DNA of 36,391 nt, from the NCBI GenBank assembly GCA_020627965.1, contig JAHDFX010000033.1, forward strand, positions 1 through 36,391, written 5' to 3'. Source of the stretch: Saprospiraceae bacterium (lineage in GTDB: Bacteria; Bacteroidota; Bacteroidia; Chitinophagales; Saprospiraceae). Both the position numbers and the translations under genes were made by a program. A model generated the notes under the pieces. That model was not told where the DNA came from. It searched no databases and saw nothing but the letters and a program-made list of their open reading frames with translations. Positions 17,855 to 27,959 of the stretch are shown piece after piece; positions within the stretch are counted from its first letter, which is position 1, and the number at the start of each line of letters is the position of its first letter.

Positions 17855-20800
17855 CTATTTAGGTACCCTTGAAGACACTCCATTATTTTCGAACCAAAGT
17901 GCTTTATCTGCACCATTTACATCGCCATTGAGGTCAAAGTCAGGAATCATATATTGCTGAAAAATACCGTTATTATTCAGCCATAAAGTTTTATCGGTTC
18001 CTTTAATGTCGAAACTAGGAAAATCTGACTGATCGGCATCACCTGCAAACATTGCCCATACGCCGGGAAGTATTTCTTTCTGTCCTACACTTGTCACATC
18101 TTTATAACTGTCAGAGAACCTGAAATCCCATGACAATGAGTTGTTGATGACAGGTATTTTCTGAGGTGTCATGATGCCCATATGGTTTCTGTGTTCTATA
18201 ACGACATAAACTGAGTCTAAACCTATACTTTCTAAGGGACAACCTTCCCAAAAATGAATACTTCCATCTTTGTTTATAAGCCCGGCAGCTATTCCGGCCT
18301 GAGTATTTTTATCCAATTCCGTTCGGGTAGAAACGAGCACCCAGTCAACTACATTATCGGTATAATTGGCATTAGTCCAGTTGTTTCCTTCTGTTCCTGT
18401 ATAATTCCAGGGAGGAATACTGTATGGATGCCCTGGTGGTGTGGGGTTGACTAAGTCATTTGTAGGTGTCTGACCAGGCAATAGTCCATGAAGCGTATTT
18501 GAGGACGTATTCATTTCGCCTCCGATAAGGTCATAAGGACCTTCCAGAAAAGCATGAAAGTCTGTATTCGTACAACCTTGCAGTACAGTTACCTGATGGT
18601 TATAAATTTTAGTACATTCAAAATAATTGGTAATCAATTGAATGTTATAAGAACCAGGGGTATTCCATGTAGCATATGTAGAGTCGGCATTAGCATCTGA
18701 TAAGGTAGCTCCAAATGCCAACCAGGTATAATTGGTGTTGTTAATGAGTAAATCAGTTCTTAAGAGGGTAGCTTGTCCGGAATAAATGGTATCGACTACA
18801 GTAATTTGTTGTTCGGGGCAAGGCGTATTTGGGCGTGCGGGTGTGCCATAAGTTGAGTTGATATTAGATGATGTTTCCCAGGACTGAGGAAGTGTATTGT
18901 CCAGATTGGTTGTTATGAGAGAGAGCGAAGGTCCATTCCCGTCAGGTATAGTATCCCAGGGCATATCATCATCATAAGTCAGTTCGTCTGAGAGGCATTT
19001 ATTATTGTCAAGAAGGCTGATTCGTTCTCCACCACCACTGAGATTGAAGTCGAAATTGCCGATGTAGTGTGTTTCATTATTTAAATGAGGAAAAATACCG
19101 GCAAACAGACTGACATCTTCTACAAGGACTAAAAATTCATCAGGCTGTAAAACTGTTCCTGCTGGTATATCGAATGTATTTTCACTATCATAAAAACCCC
19201 AATCAGACAGATCAACTGATGTGGAGCCAGGATTGTATAACTCTATCCAGTCACCTGGGGTGGGCGAATCACTTGAGTTATAATTAATCTCATTGATGAC
19301 GATTTCCTGTGTTGAGTTGATACATGGTGAAGAATTTTGTGCTCCCGGAGTACCGTCAATAGGCGAAGAAGCATGCCAGTCAGCAGGATTTACATTATCA
19401 GTCGGAAGCGGATAATCCAGCTCTAATGAATGACCAAAACCATCAGCCAGTAAAGCCCAGGGAATTCCGTCATTATATTGAACAGAATCTATAATTGCAC
19501 CTATGGGGTTTTGGAGGATCAGATTTTCACCATCATTATCCAACTTACTTTTTTCCCATTGAAAAACCTGATAAGCATTGTCTTCATACTGTGAAACATC
19601 TGTGGCTATCACTATATATTCATTGGGAGCAATAGTGGTTGCTCTGGGAAATTTGAAGCAAATTCCTTCCGAAAACTCATAGCCGCTCAGGTTGCGGGCT
19701 TTGATGTCGGGATTGTATATTTCAATAAATTCTTTTTGGTTAGTAGAGTCATTGGGGTGATAATGAATTTCGTTTATGACTACATCCAGCGCAGGTTCAA
19801 AGACAGGAGTTAATGTTGTATTCGCATTGAACGACTGGTATAAAGTAGAATTTGTATTTCCTGTTTCTTCCCAATGAGAAAAGCGGTATCCCGGGTTGGG
19901 AATAGCATGGATATCGATAGGGACGTTTGCATGATATTTGGCGATAAAACTGTAGGGAACCTCAAAGTGATTGCTATGCAAAGCGACTTTTCCGTTGCTT
20001 GCATTATCGAAGTTCAGTGTGAGGTCAAACCTGCCGCTAGTGCCGAGTACACTGTCAATCATTTGTCGCATATAAGGTGGTCGTAATTCAAAAAAGTCAT
20101 TATAATTACTAGCAACAGATAGCCAGGTATCATAATCCCATCCTCCCCATTTGTCGTAATCAGGGATGATCTCGTTTCCAACTTCTGCAATTATCTCATT
20201 TAAAATAGCAGCACTTCTGGTACTGTCCCAAACGGTAGCCATATAAGTATTGGGGCGTTGTATAAACTCTGATTTGAAGACCTCGTTTGCCATGAGTTGC
20301 CTGATAGGTTGGCAGGCAACAGGGTTTCTTTGTGTATTGGTTGCTGTACCATTCATAATTTCATCGAGCAGGATAATATTGCTGGTTCTTGCAAAAGATT
20401 GGGGTACAAAGTGATCCAGATCGAACATCAGCCATCGCCATTTACCTTCAGGAATTCTTTCACGCCATACTTTTAGGTTTTTGCCGGGCCAGTCGTTGTT
20501 GTTAATGTATATATTGGTAACGAGGTAATCCATGAAGGATTCAAAGTCAATTTTACTGATAGCATATTCATAATTGGCAGGTATAGACAAATCGTTGTTC
20601 ACTAAGTAATCGTACCAGTCATAATAAGCAATATTATCTCCTTCTTTTACTTCTTCGGCGATTGTCCATTTCCATGATCCATCGGCTTTTGGAAGGCTAA
20701 TTAAGTCCAGGCTATCTTTGTCGGCTTTGGGATGATGTGTTTTGATATATCCTGAATTGGAGCGGTCTCGGATATTATACAACCCCCAATATTCGCCATT

Positions 20801-22024
20801 GAGATACAAGGCTACCGGACGACTATACTGGAGGTCAATGTTAAGCTGGTTTTCAAAAACACGCTGAGCGAATCGGTCATTGATTCTTCCATTTCTACGA
20901 TGATTTCCGCCGGAACGTAACATAAAGCCATCCCACTCCATTGCTTCACTTTCTTCGAATAATTTGTGTTCCAAAGTACCTGCTCCAAATACTTTTTTGA
21001 AAGCTACAGCAAAAGATTTTTTCTCAACATTTCTCGAACAATTTCCAGAAATAGACAAGCCACAACCTTCTTTAAATTCTACCTCACCATTCTTATTGAA
21101 TAGCGTGATTTCAGCCTGATATTCCCAGTTTTGATGCCAGTTGCGTGGCACGGTTTCAGAGCAAGGCCCTTCGATACCATTCGTACCTGTTACGTAGATT
21201 CCCAGCGAATCACTCCATAAAAGATCGGGGTCAATGCTAACATTGAGAATGTCTAAATCTGTATTGGTATTAAAAATATAGGCTGTTGAAGTTACATTGC
21301 TTAGTCCAAAACCGGATTTTAGTGCAACAGCTTTTATGCTTTGTGAACTGTCAATGGCAAAAGGCGCTGAATATAAATTGCTTGAAAGTGTAGGAGTAGA
21401 GCCATCTGTCGTATAATAAATTGATGTACCTGGTTCGGCAGAAATACTTAAATTTTGCGAGTTTGTATATAATCCACTTTGGGGGCTTATTACCGGAGGA
21501 ACGGTTTGTGGCAGACTGCTGTCGTTACTTTGTGCGGGGCTTGCCGGAAGGAGTTGGGAAAGGTTGTTACTGCCATCTGGCAAACGTCCATAGGCTTCAT
21601 CTGTATTGATAGCGGGAAAAGTAAAACTATCTTCTACAGTTACCTCGTCAGGTCTGGTAAGCCTGATACTTTCTCCTGAACTGCTTAGTTTGAAGTTTAA
21701 ATGATTTTCTCCCTGAGCAGTTTCATTATCTGCCCAAAAGATCAAATAGCCACCTGCGGGAACGGTCGTTAATACAGCATTAGTAGTTGGTACTTGCCAC
21801 ATTAAAGGCAAGTTTACATCATCTGAGAAGTAATAACCAGCTAAATTTATGGGTGTATTTCCTGCGTTATAAATTTCAATAATATCGTCATATTCATTGT
21901 AGTTGTCGGCAATTATATTATCGTTTGAGGCAATGATTTCATTGATATATACTTGTGCAACAGCTGACTGTGTAAGTATAAGCATACTTACACAAAACAT
22001 GAGCTTTTGAACATATAATGACAT
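17855..22024 (-). CDS. Secreted CotH-kinase protein with three lamin-tail domains
   Basis: 1389 aa, middle gene of the operon (17 bp after gene 6, 9 bp before gene 4). A signal peptide ends near TQSAVAQ. It lacks the TSP3 N-terminal module and instead begins with a lamin-tail domain (VYINEIIASND). A chitobiase-C-like domain follows (SIYYTTDGSTPTLSS), then a CotH region (~255-660) with GEYWGLYNIRDRSN and the DxD site WRWLMFDLDHF (~530). Next is a short InlB-type beta repeat (IPNPGYRFSHWEETG), two more LTDs (VVINEIHYHPND, IVINEINYNSSD), a PKD-like segment and the shared C-terminal domain ending SRVPK. This arrangement is the classic Bacteroidota CotH/LTD exoprotein, with a different CotH subtype from genes 2, 6 and 7. 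The stop is TAG. The substrate of the kinase-like domain is unknown. Confidence 0.92.
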   Translation of the reverse strand: MSLYVQKLMFCVSMLILTQSAVAQVYINEIIASNDNIIADNYNEYDDIIEIYNAGNTPINLAGYYFSDDVNLPLMWQVPTTNAVLTTVPAGGYLIFWADNETAQGENHLNFKLSSSGESIRLTRPDEVTVEDSFTFPAINTDEAYGRLPDGSNNLSQLLPASPAQSNDSSLPQTVPPVISPQSGLYTNSQNLSISAEPGTSIYYTTDGSTPTLSSNLYSAPFAIDSSQSIKAVALKSGFGLSNVTSTAYIFNTNTDLDILNVSIDPDLLWSDSLGIYVTGTNGIEGPCSETVPRNWHQNWEYQAEITLFNKNGEVEFKEGCGLSISGNCSRNVEKKSFAVAFKKVFGAGTLEHKLFEESEAMEWDGFMLRSGGNHRRNGRINDRFAQRVFENQLNIDLQYSRPVALYLNGEYWGLYNIRDRSNSGYIKTHHPKADKDSLDLISLPKADGSWKWTIAEEVKEGDNIAYYDWYDYLVNNDLSIPANYEYAISKIDFESFMDYLVTNIYINNNDWPGKNLKVWRERIPEGKWRWLMFDLDHFVPQSFARTSNIILLDEIMNGTATNTQRNPVACQPIRQLMANEVFKSEFIQRPNTYMATVWDSTRSAAILNEIIAEVGNEIIPDYDKWGGWDYDTWLSVASNYNDFFELRPPYMRQMIDSVLGTSGRFDLTLNFDNASNGKVALHSNHFEVPYSFIAKYHANVPIDIHAIPNPGYRFSHWEETGNTNSTLYQSFNANTTLTPVFEPALDVVINEIHYHPNDSTNQKEFIEIYNPDIKARNLSGYEFSEGICFKFPRATTIAPNEYIVIATDVSQYEDNAYQVFQWEKSKLDNDGENLILQNPIGAIIDSVQYNDGIPWALLADGFGHSLELDYPLPTDNVNPADWHASSPIDGTPGAQNSSPCINSTQEIVINEINYNSSDSPTPGDWIELYNPGSTSVDLSDWGFYDSENTFDIPAGTVLQPDEFLVLVEDVSLFAGIFPHLNNETHYIGNFDFNLSGGGERISLLDNNKCLSDELTYDDDMPWDTIPDGNGPSLSLITTNLDNTLPQSWETSSNINSTYGTPARPNTPCPEQQITVVDTIYSGQATLLRTDLLINNTNYTWLAFGATLSDANADSTYATWNTPGSYNIQLITNYFECTKIYNHQVTVLQGCTNTDFHAFLEGPYDLIGGEMNTSSNTLHGLLPGQTPTNDLVNPTPPGHPYSIPPWNYTGTEGNNWTNANYTDNVVDWVLVSTRTELDKNTQAGIAAGLINKDGSIHFWEGCPLESIGLDSVYVVIEHRNHMGIMTPQKIPVINNSLSWDFRFSDSYKDVTSVGQKEILPGVWAMFAGDADQSDFPSFDIKGTDKTLWLNNNGIFQQYMIPDFDLNGDVNGADKALWFENNGVSSRVPK

Positions 22025-22041
22025 GGTTTTATTTTTAAATA

Positions 22042-25000
22042 TTATTTAGGCACTCTGGAAGACACGCCATTATTCTCAAACCAGAGTGCTTTATCGGCAC
22101 CGTTTATATCTCCATTCAGATCAAAATCAGGAATCATGTATTGCTGGAAAATGCCATTATTATCCAGCCAGATGGTTTTATCTGTTCCTTTAATGTCGAA
22201 ACTAGGAAAATCTGACTGATCGGCATCACCTGCAAACATTGCCCATGTACCCGGGAGTATTTCTTTTTGTCCAAAACTGGTAGCATCTTTATAGCTATCC
22301 GAAGTGCCGAAATTCCAGGATAATGATTTATTGATAACAGGTATTTTCTGAGGTGTCATGATGCCCATATGATTCCTATGTTCTATGAGAATGTATACGG
22401 AATCCAAACCTATGTTTTCTAATGCGCAGCCATCCGGGAAACTGATTTGTCCATTTTGGGTAAGTATTCCCGCGGCTTTACCAACTTCAGTATTTTTGTC
22501 AACACCAGTACGTGTAGATACCAATACCCAATCCACCATGTCGTCGGTATAATTAGTATTATCCCAAGCATTTCCTTCTGTTCCCGAATAATTCCAGGGA
22601 CTAATATTATAAGGTTGTCCGGGTGGGGTAGGGGCAGCAAAATTGCTGAGGGGTGTTTGTCCGGGTAATAGCCCTCTGAGTGTATTGAGGTGTGTGGTCA
22701 TTTCTCCTACGGAAGGCTCAAAGGCACCTTCCAGAAAAACAGAGAGGTCGAATTCTATACAGCCCAATTCTACTTCTATATTGACGATAGCCTGATCGCA
22801 TAAGGATATATCAAGATCACTTTGTGGAAGCTGATAATTGACGATGAGTTTTGGTGCTACAGATGCACCTCCGTCATAAGTTTCGGGTGTTCTGGTGCCT
22901 GTGCCTTCTATGATAAAGGTCATGGCATTTCCGCTTTTCCAGTCGGCACGACTAATGATTTCCTGTACAACCGGACTAATGTCGTCGCTCATATAAGTAT
23001 TTCCGGCTGTCCAGTCAGGTATATTAGACCAGTTAGTAGCAGTAGCAGTTTTTACTTTATTGCTTAGCGCAAATGGGGTAGTAGTTATAGGATTAGCGTT
23101 TCCTATAGACTCTGCACTGATGGTCAATGAAGTAGCCTGATTATTGCTTTCATCCGCTATAAATTCGAGATAAGCATCGGTGATAATGGCATTTTTAGGA
23201 ATTGAAATATTTGTTATTCTGATACCTACGGCTGAAAAAATCTCTCCACTATCATCCATAAGATCGAGGTCGCCACTACTCGTATTAATAGAACCATCTG
23301 ATGCCAATTCTTCGACATCATCTTCGCCAGAGTTCACTCGTTTTGAAAACGTAAATAAAGGGATATAACTGGCATCATCGCAGACTTCATATTCAAAGCT
23401 GTCATTGCCCACGAATCCGGGGTTTGGCAGGTATTCAAAAGTGCCATCTGCATTGATGGTCAGCGAACCATTTGCAGGAGGATTGACTGGTGTTGTATTC
23501 CATACAAGACCATCTCCATCCGGATCATTATCATTTAGGCTGATGACATCATTTAATGCAATCTCCTCTGTTGTTATGAAATTATCGTCTATTGCAATGG
23601 GCTGAGTGTTGCAGTTTTCTACGATGACTTGCTGGGTATAAATTTTAGTACATTCAAAATAGCTGGACACCAATTGTATATTATAAGTTCCCGGCGTATT
23701 CCAGACTAATTGTATACTATCGGAGGTAGCACTAGACGGAGTAGCGCCAAATAGAATCCAGTTAAGTTCCATTCTTGGATAAAGGCTGTCAATGGCAATG
23801 TTGACAGGCGTTCCTACACAGACAGAAGAAGGTAATACAATATTACTTTCAGGACATGGGGTGTTAGGACGCCCAGGCGTACCATAAGCGGAGTTGATAT
23901 TAGAGGAAGCTTCCCATGATTGAGGGAGTGCATTATTAAGTCCTGGTTCAATGAGAGATAGTGAAGGTCCATTTCCATCGGGTATGGTGTCCCAGGGTAA
24001 TTTATCATTATAAACGAGGTAATCAGACAAGCATTTATTTTCATCGAAAAGGCTGACTCGTTCGCCTTTATTGCTGAGTCCAAAGACAAAATTACCGAGG
24101 TATTGGTCATTATTTAAATGCGGGAAAGAACTTCCAAAAGTAGTTTCATCTTCTACAATGACAAGAAAATCATCGGCTTCAATACTTGTTCCGGCAGGGA
24201 TGACAAATGCATTGCCATTATCATAAAAAGTCCAGCCTGAAATATCGACTGCTGTAGTATTGGGATTGTGTAGTTCTACCCAGTCGCCCGGATCAAAGCC
24301 ATCATTGTCAGAATTATAATTGATCTCATTGATGACAATTGGTATGGCTGAATTTGCGCAGGTGCGGCTATTGGGCAAGCCGGGAGTGCCACAAGCATTG
24401 TCAGAACGAAACCAACTGATTGGGTCTGCATTATCTAGCGATGGGTGGAGAAGTTCCAGAGAAGGTCCGTTGCCGTCGGGTTCTTCATCCCAGGGGTTTT
24501 TATCGTTGTAAGTCAGTGAATCTATGACATTGCCAAATGGGTCTACCAGTTCCAGCCGTTCCCCGTCATTGCTGAGTCCGCCCTTATATTGCCCGAAAGG
24601 GGCAAAACCATATGTAGCTTCAAATTCTATACTATTTTCTGCCAATACGAGGGTGTTGCCGGCTTGTATTTCAGTTGGATAAGGGAAGTCAAAAATAATA
24701 CCGTCTGTAAATATACAATCTGTGAGATTTACGGTTTCTGAACCAGCATTGAATAATTCTATGTAATCCAGTTCTGTAGAGTCTGTTGCGGCGCAAAGGC
24801 TGTCAGGGTGATACATGATCTCATTGATAACAACATTGCCGTAAGGAATATCTACATAAAAGCGCTTGGGGCAGGCAGCCGACCATTTATCAAAATCCTT
24901 AGTTTGTGCGGGATCATATACACGGGCAATAATATCATAGGCTCCTGAATTTAGAGCTATGGCGCCATTATAAGCTATGGCATTGGGATTGATGGCACCG

Positions 25001-27858
25001 CCGGGTAATCTTGGGTCTTCTCCATTAGTGGTATAGTAGATAGTTCCGACGCTATTGGCGTGGCTTAGGGTAATGGGCGTATTAAGCCCTAATTCTCCGC
25101 CATTTTGGCTGAATTGTACGGCTAAAATAGAAGGGTACATTTCATTGATGACCATTTGACGAAGTAAAGTATCTTCTCTGAGTTCAAGGAAATCCTGTAA
25201 AAGTGATACATTTCCTATCCATTTTTCGGTATAGCTATTTATATCTGTCCAGCGAAGGTGTTCTGCAATGGCAGCATTGCTAATTTCGTCTATCCTTTTC
25301 TGAAAACGAGGGATCATTTTTTCTTTAGTCAAAGGACCCTCATCATAAAAATTGCATTGTACTCTGTCGGCAAAATCAAATTTGAATTCGAGATCATTCT
25401 TCAGGCTATCGTACATGCCGCCGGGACTTCTTCCAAGCGTGCTAAATAAAGTAGGAGATACAATAGTATTACCACGATACCAGTTGTATCCTGTATCCAT
25501 ATCCCAGCAGAAGAAATGCCATTTTGCCCCCTCGGGTGTATCTATTTCTGAAGGGCCGGCAGCCCGCCAGTTTTTAATTGCATTATAATCAACACTTGCA
25601 CTATGAAACATGACCAAAAGATAGTCTATGAAGTTCTGTACATTCATGTAGTTTTTGACGGTGTTATAATCCGTTGAATTATCGACCATTTCCTGGTATT
25701 GATCTACGGTACCGCTTGATGGCAAGCCTGCTTTGATGGCATCATATTGGTCGCCATCACCACCAACATACTCTTCCATGAATCCGCGAGTAGGGCGTTC
25801 GTGCATATGAAACATTCCGTAGTAAACGCCATTCAGAAAGACCTGGACAAACCTGCCATGTGGGGCGATGTTTCCCATTTCAAGCTGGCAATCCTGAGCA
25901 AAGCGTTGTCGGGCATAAGTTCCGGCTTGATCCCAATTGTAGGGGCCAGGAATTGTAGAATCGTGAGAGCCGTTTCTCAGATAAATTCTGTCGAAAGACT
26001 CCGTAGGTTCAATGCCATATTTAAATTTTTCAAACAAGGGGTATTTTAGTTTTGAATATCCGTGCTCTGATCTAAAATATATCTTGAGACTTCTTTTTGG
26101 GGCGGCACCATTTGCACCACCCGTTGCGTATCTTATGCCAGCATCTACCTGATGGTTAGGGCCTTCATTGAGGTTGTTCGGGTAAAGCCATTCTATGGAT
26201 ATTTTTCTATCCTGTACGCCATCTATAATAGAATCATTATCCACAAAAATGGAAACTGAAGGGATGTCTGTGAAGCCTTTTCGTAATTTTTCTCCAAAAA
26301 GTGGATTACCATTAATTTCACTAAAGTCTTCATTGTGAATGAAGACCTGATTTAGAAATGTATAGCTGTGAGTTTGTATCACTGTAGTATCTGTTGGGGT
26401 ATATGCCATTGCTTTTACAACGAATATTCCATCGTTAGGAATCGTAACATCAATAGGTTGGCTATAAATAGTACCAGCATCGGTAGCAGGAATGTTAAGA
26501 TGAGTAGTTGAGTATTTTATAATGGCATCAGAGTGGTTCGCCAATATTTGAAGCTGAAAAGGATTGTTATAAAAACCACGCTGATGGCTAAAATATAATT
26601 TAAGTGGCTCGTCGATGGGGGCTGTATCTACATTATCGCAGATGTCATTATCATTCACATCAATGCAGTTGTCCAGGCAATAGGGAATCCCATCTTCATC
26701 TATATCAATCGTATTATTAAAGTCAGGACAATCATCAAAAACATCACAGATAGTATCATCATCTGCATCATTAAAACTTCCCTCACATTCGCAATTTTCT
26801 CTCCATACATCACCTGTTGTACAATCATCGCCGTCATCGCAGGGGGTGCCAATCCAGGTATCTGGTATAACACTACAAATATCTATAGCATCACATACAC
26901 CATCGGCATCGCTGTCGGCAGGGTTATTAGAGGCGATACACAGGCAGGGTCTGAGGTCTGGTACGATACTATAACCGGTTAGGCTTTCTCCCGGAGCCTG
27001 CCCACTTCCGGCAGAGAGGGGAATGCCATAAGAAGAACTTCCTGCATTTAAGTCTATGTTGCCTGATAATCTGCCGATGCCATCCATATCATTTAAGTCA
27101 AAATTGGCATCTCCTTCAAAAGCATCTACACAATTATCATTATCACTATCCAGATCAAGACGATTAGGAATCAGGTCTCCATCGGTATCAATATCTTTTG
27201 TGGTGCAGGGGCTTCCTCCATGATTGATAATTACATCGCTCAGGTTGCCACCATTATAACTACTAATGGCAAGGCGATAGTCACTTACAGGCGCAGTACC
27301 TGCATATATTTCTTCTCCTCCCATCACAATGCTCAGGTTGCCATTAATATCTATATCTATTTCAACTTGTTTGAAAGGGGTGTAAGCTGTATAGAATGTC
27401 CAAGCATCAGGAAGCTTTCCGTATAAACGTCCATTTCCATGCATGTATACTTTATAGGAGTCGTCATTCCAATTATTTACATTTTCAGGGCTTCCAACAG
27501 GTAAGACGCCCAACATTCTGTAATTAAGAGGAGTAGCTTCGGCTTCAATATGTATAGGCAGGCTGAATATCTCTGTAGAGTAAGAGCTTTGCCATAAGTT
27601 GCCACCGTTCAGGTAAATTATATCATTATTAGCGTCTATACTGGATACGGCATTGCCATAAATATTCAGATCATCAAGAGAAATGGTGCATATAGTTTCA
27701 TCTTTGTCGGCAATACCATCATTGTCATCATCCATATCTTCAATATCACAGATACCATCTGCGTCACTGTCCATATCTCCGGCAATACACTGTGCATTGA
27801 TATGCTGATTAAAAAATAAACACAGCCCAACTATTAGTAAGCGTATCTTTTGATTCAT
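22042..27858 (-). CDS. Giant secreted CotH-kinase/LTD protein with one TSP3 module, first gene of operon
   Basis: 1938 aa. A signal peptide (MNQKIRLLIVGLCLFF) precedes a single TSP3-flanked N-terminal module (~23-330) and an extended TSP3 run (DADDDTICDVFDDCPD, DNCIDVNDNDICDN). A chitobiase-C-like domain (~417-500) leads to a CotH region (~503-910) with VYYGMFHMHERPTRG and the DxD site FFCWDMDTGYNW (~785-795). Then follow another chitobiase-C-like domain (TIYYTTNGEDPRLPGG), two LTDs (VVINEIMYHPD, IVINEINYNSDN), a PKD-like segment, a cadherin-like domain with the nested DNRLRE-like insert, and the shared C-terminal domain. It is closest to genes 2 and 7 in architecture. The 22-bp dyad array begins about 100 bp upstream of its start codon, and no ECF-like promoter motif was found there, so this operon may be controlled differently from genes 1-3. 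Confidence 0.93.
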   Translation of the reverse strand: MNQKIRLLIVGLCLFFNQHINAQCIAGDMDSDADGICDIEDMDDDNDGIADKDETICTISLDDLNIYGNAVSSIDANNDIIYLNGGNLWQSSYSTEIFSLPIHIEAEATPLNYRMLGVLPVGSPENVNNWNDDSYKVYMHGNGRLYGKLPDAWTFYTAYTPFKQVEIDIDINGNLSIVMGGEEIYAGTAPVSDYRLAISSYNGGNLSDVIINHGGSPCTTKDIDTDGDLIPNRLDLDSDNDNCVDAFEGDANFDLNDMDGIGRLSGNIDLNAGSSSYGIPLSAGSGQAPGESLTGYSIVPDLRPCLCIASNNPADSDADGVCDAIDICSVIPDTWIGTPCDDGDDCTTGDVWRENCECEGSFNDADDDTICDVFDDCPDFNNTIDIDEDGIPYCLDNCIDVNDNDICDNVDTAPIDEPLKLYFSHQRGFYNNPFQLQILANHSDAIIKYSTTHLNIPATDAGTIYSQPIDVTIPNDGIFVVKAMAYTPTDTTVIQTHSYTFLNQVFIHNEDFSEINGNPLFGEKLRKGFTDIPSVSIFVDNDSIIDGVQDRKISIEWLYPNNLNEGPNHQVDAGIRYATGGANGAAPKRSLKIYFRSEHGYSKLKYPLFEKFKYGIEPTESFDRIYLRNGSHDSTIPGPYNWDQAGTYARQRFAQDCQLEMGNIAPHGRFVQVFLNGVYYGMFHMHERPTRGFMEEYVGGDGDQYDAIKAGLPSSGTVDQYQEMVDNSTDYNTVKNYMNVQNFIDYLLVMFHSASVDYNAIKNWRAAGPSEIDTPEGAKWHFFCWDMDTGYNWYRGNTIVSPTLFSTLGRSPGGMYDSLKNDLEFKFDFADRVQCNFYDEGPLTKEKMIPRFQKRIDEISNAAIAEHLRWTDINSYTEKWIGNVSLLQDFLELREDTLLRQMVINEMYPSILAVQFSQNGGELGLNTPITLSHANSVGTIYYTTNGEDPRLPGGAINPNAIAYNGAIALNSGAYDIIARVYDPAQTKDFDKWSAACPKRFYVDIPYGNVVINEIMYHPDSLCAATDSTELDYIELFNAGSETVNLTDCIFTDGIIFDFPYPTEIQAGNTLVLAENSIEFEATYGFAPFGQYKGGLSNDGERLELVDPFGNVIDSLTYNDKNPWDEEPDGNGPSLELLHPSLDNADPISWFRSDNACGTPGLPNSRTCANSAIPIVINEINYNSDNDGFDPGDWVELHNPNTTAVDISGWTFYDNGNAFVIPAGTSIEADDFLVIVEDETTFGSSFPHLNNDQYLGNFVFGLSNKGERVSLFDENKCLSDYLVYNDKLPWDTIPDGNGPSLSLIEPGLNNALPQSWEASSNINSAYGTPGRPNTPCPESNIVLPSSVCVGTPVNIAIDSLYPRMELNWILFGATPSSATSDSIQLVWNTPGTYNIQLVSSYFECTKIYTQQVIVENCNTQPIAIDDNFITTEEIALNDVISLNDNDPDGDGLVWNTTPVNPPANGSLTINADGTFEYLPNPGFVGNDSFEYEVCDDASYIPLFTFSKRVNSGEDDVEELASDGSINTSSGDLDLMDDSGEIFSAVGIRITNISIPKNAIITDAYLEFIADESNNQATSLTISAESIGNANPITTTPFALSNKVKTATATNWSNIPDWTAGNTYMSDDISPVVQEIISRADWKSGNAMTFIIEGTGTRTPETYDGGASVAPKLIVNYQLPQSDLDISLCDQAIVNIEVELGCIEFDLSVFLEGAFEPSVGEMTTHLNTLRGLLPGQTPLSNFAAPTPPGQPYNISPWNYSGTEGNAWDNTNYTDDMVDWVLVSTRTGVDKNTEVGKAAGILTQNGQISFPDGCALENIGLDSVYILIEHRNHMGIMTPQKIPVINKSLSWNFGTSDSYKDATSFGQKEILPGTWAMFAGDADQSDFPSFDIKGTDKTIWLDNNGIFQQYMIPDFDLNGDINGADKALWFENNGVSSRVPK

Positions 27859-27959
27859 TTTGATTTATTTTTCAAATTACAATACTCCATATTGTTTTTA
27901 CTTTAAGTAAGTAATCGGACAGAATTATCTATAATTTATGAAGGCATCTTTTGCCGTCA
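27859..27959. other. Presumed promoter region of the gene 6-5-4 operon
   Basis: About 100 bp of AT-rich sequence between the gene 6 start codon and the dyad array. It contains no AACC-N15-CGTC motif, and no convincing Bacteroidota -33/-7 pair (TTG / TAnnTTTG) on the minus strand at a usable distance. Confidence 0.4.
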
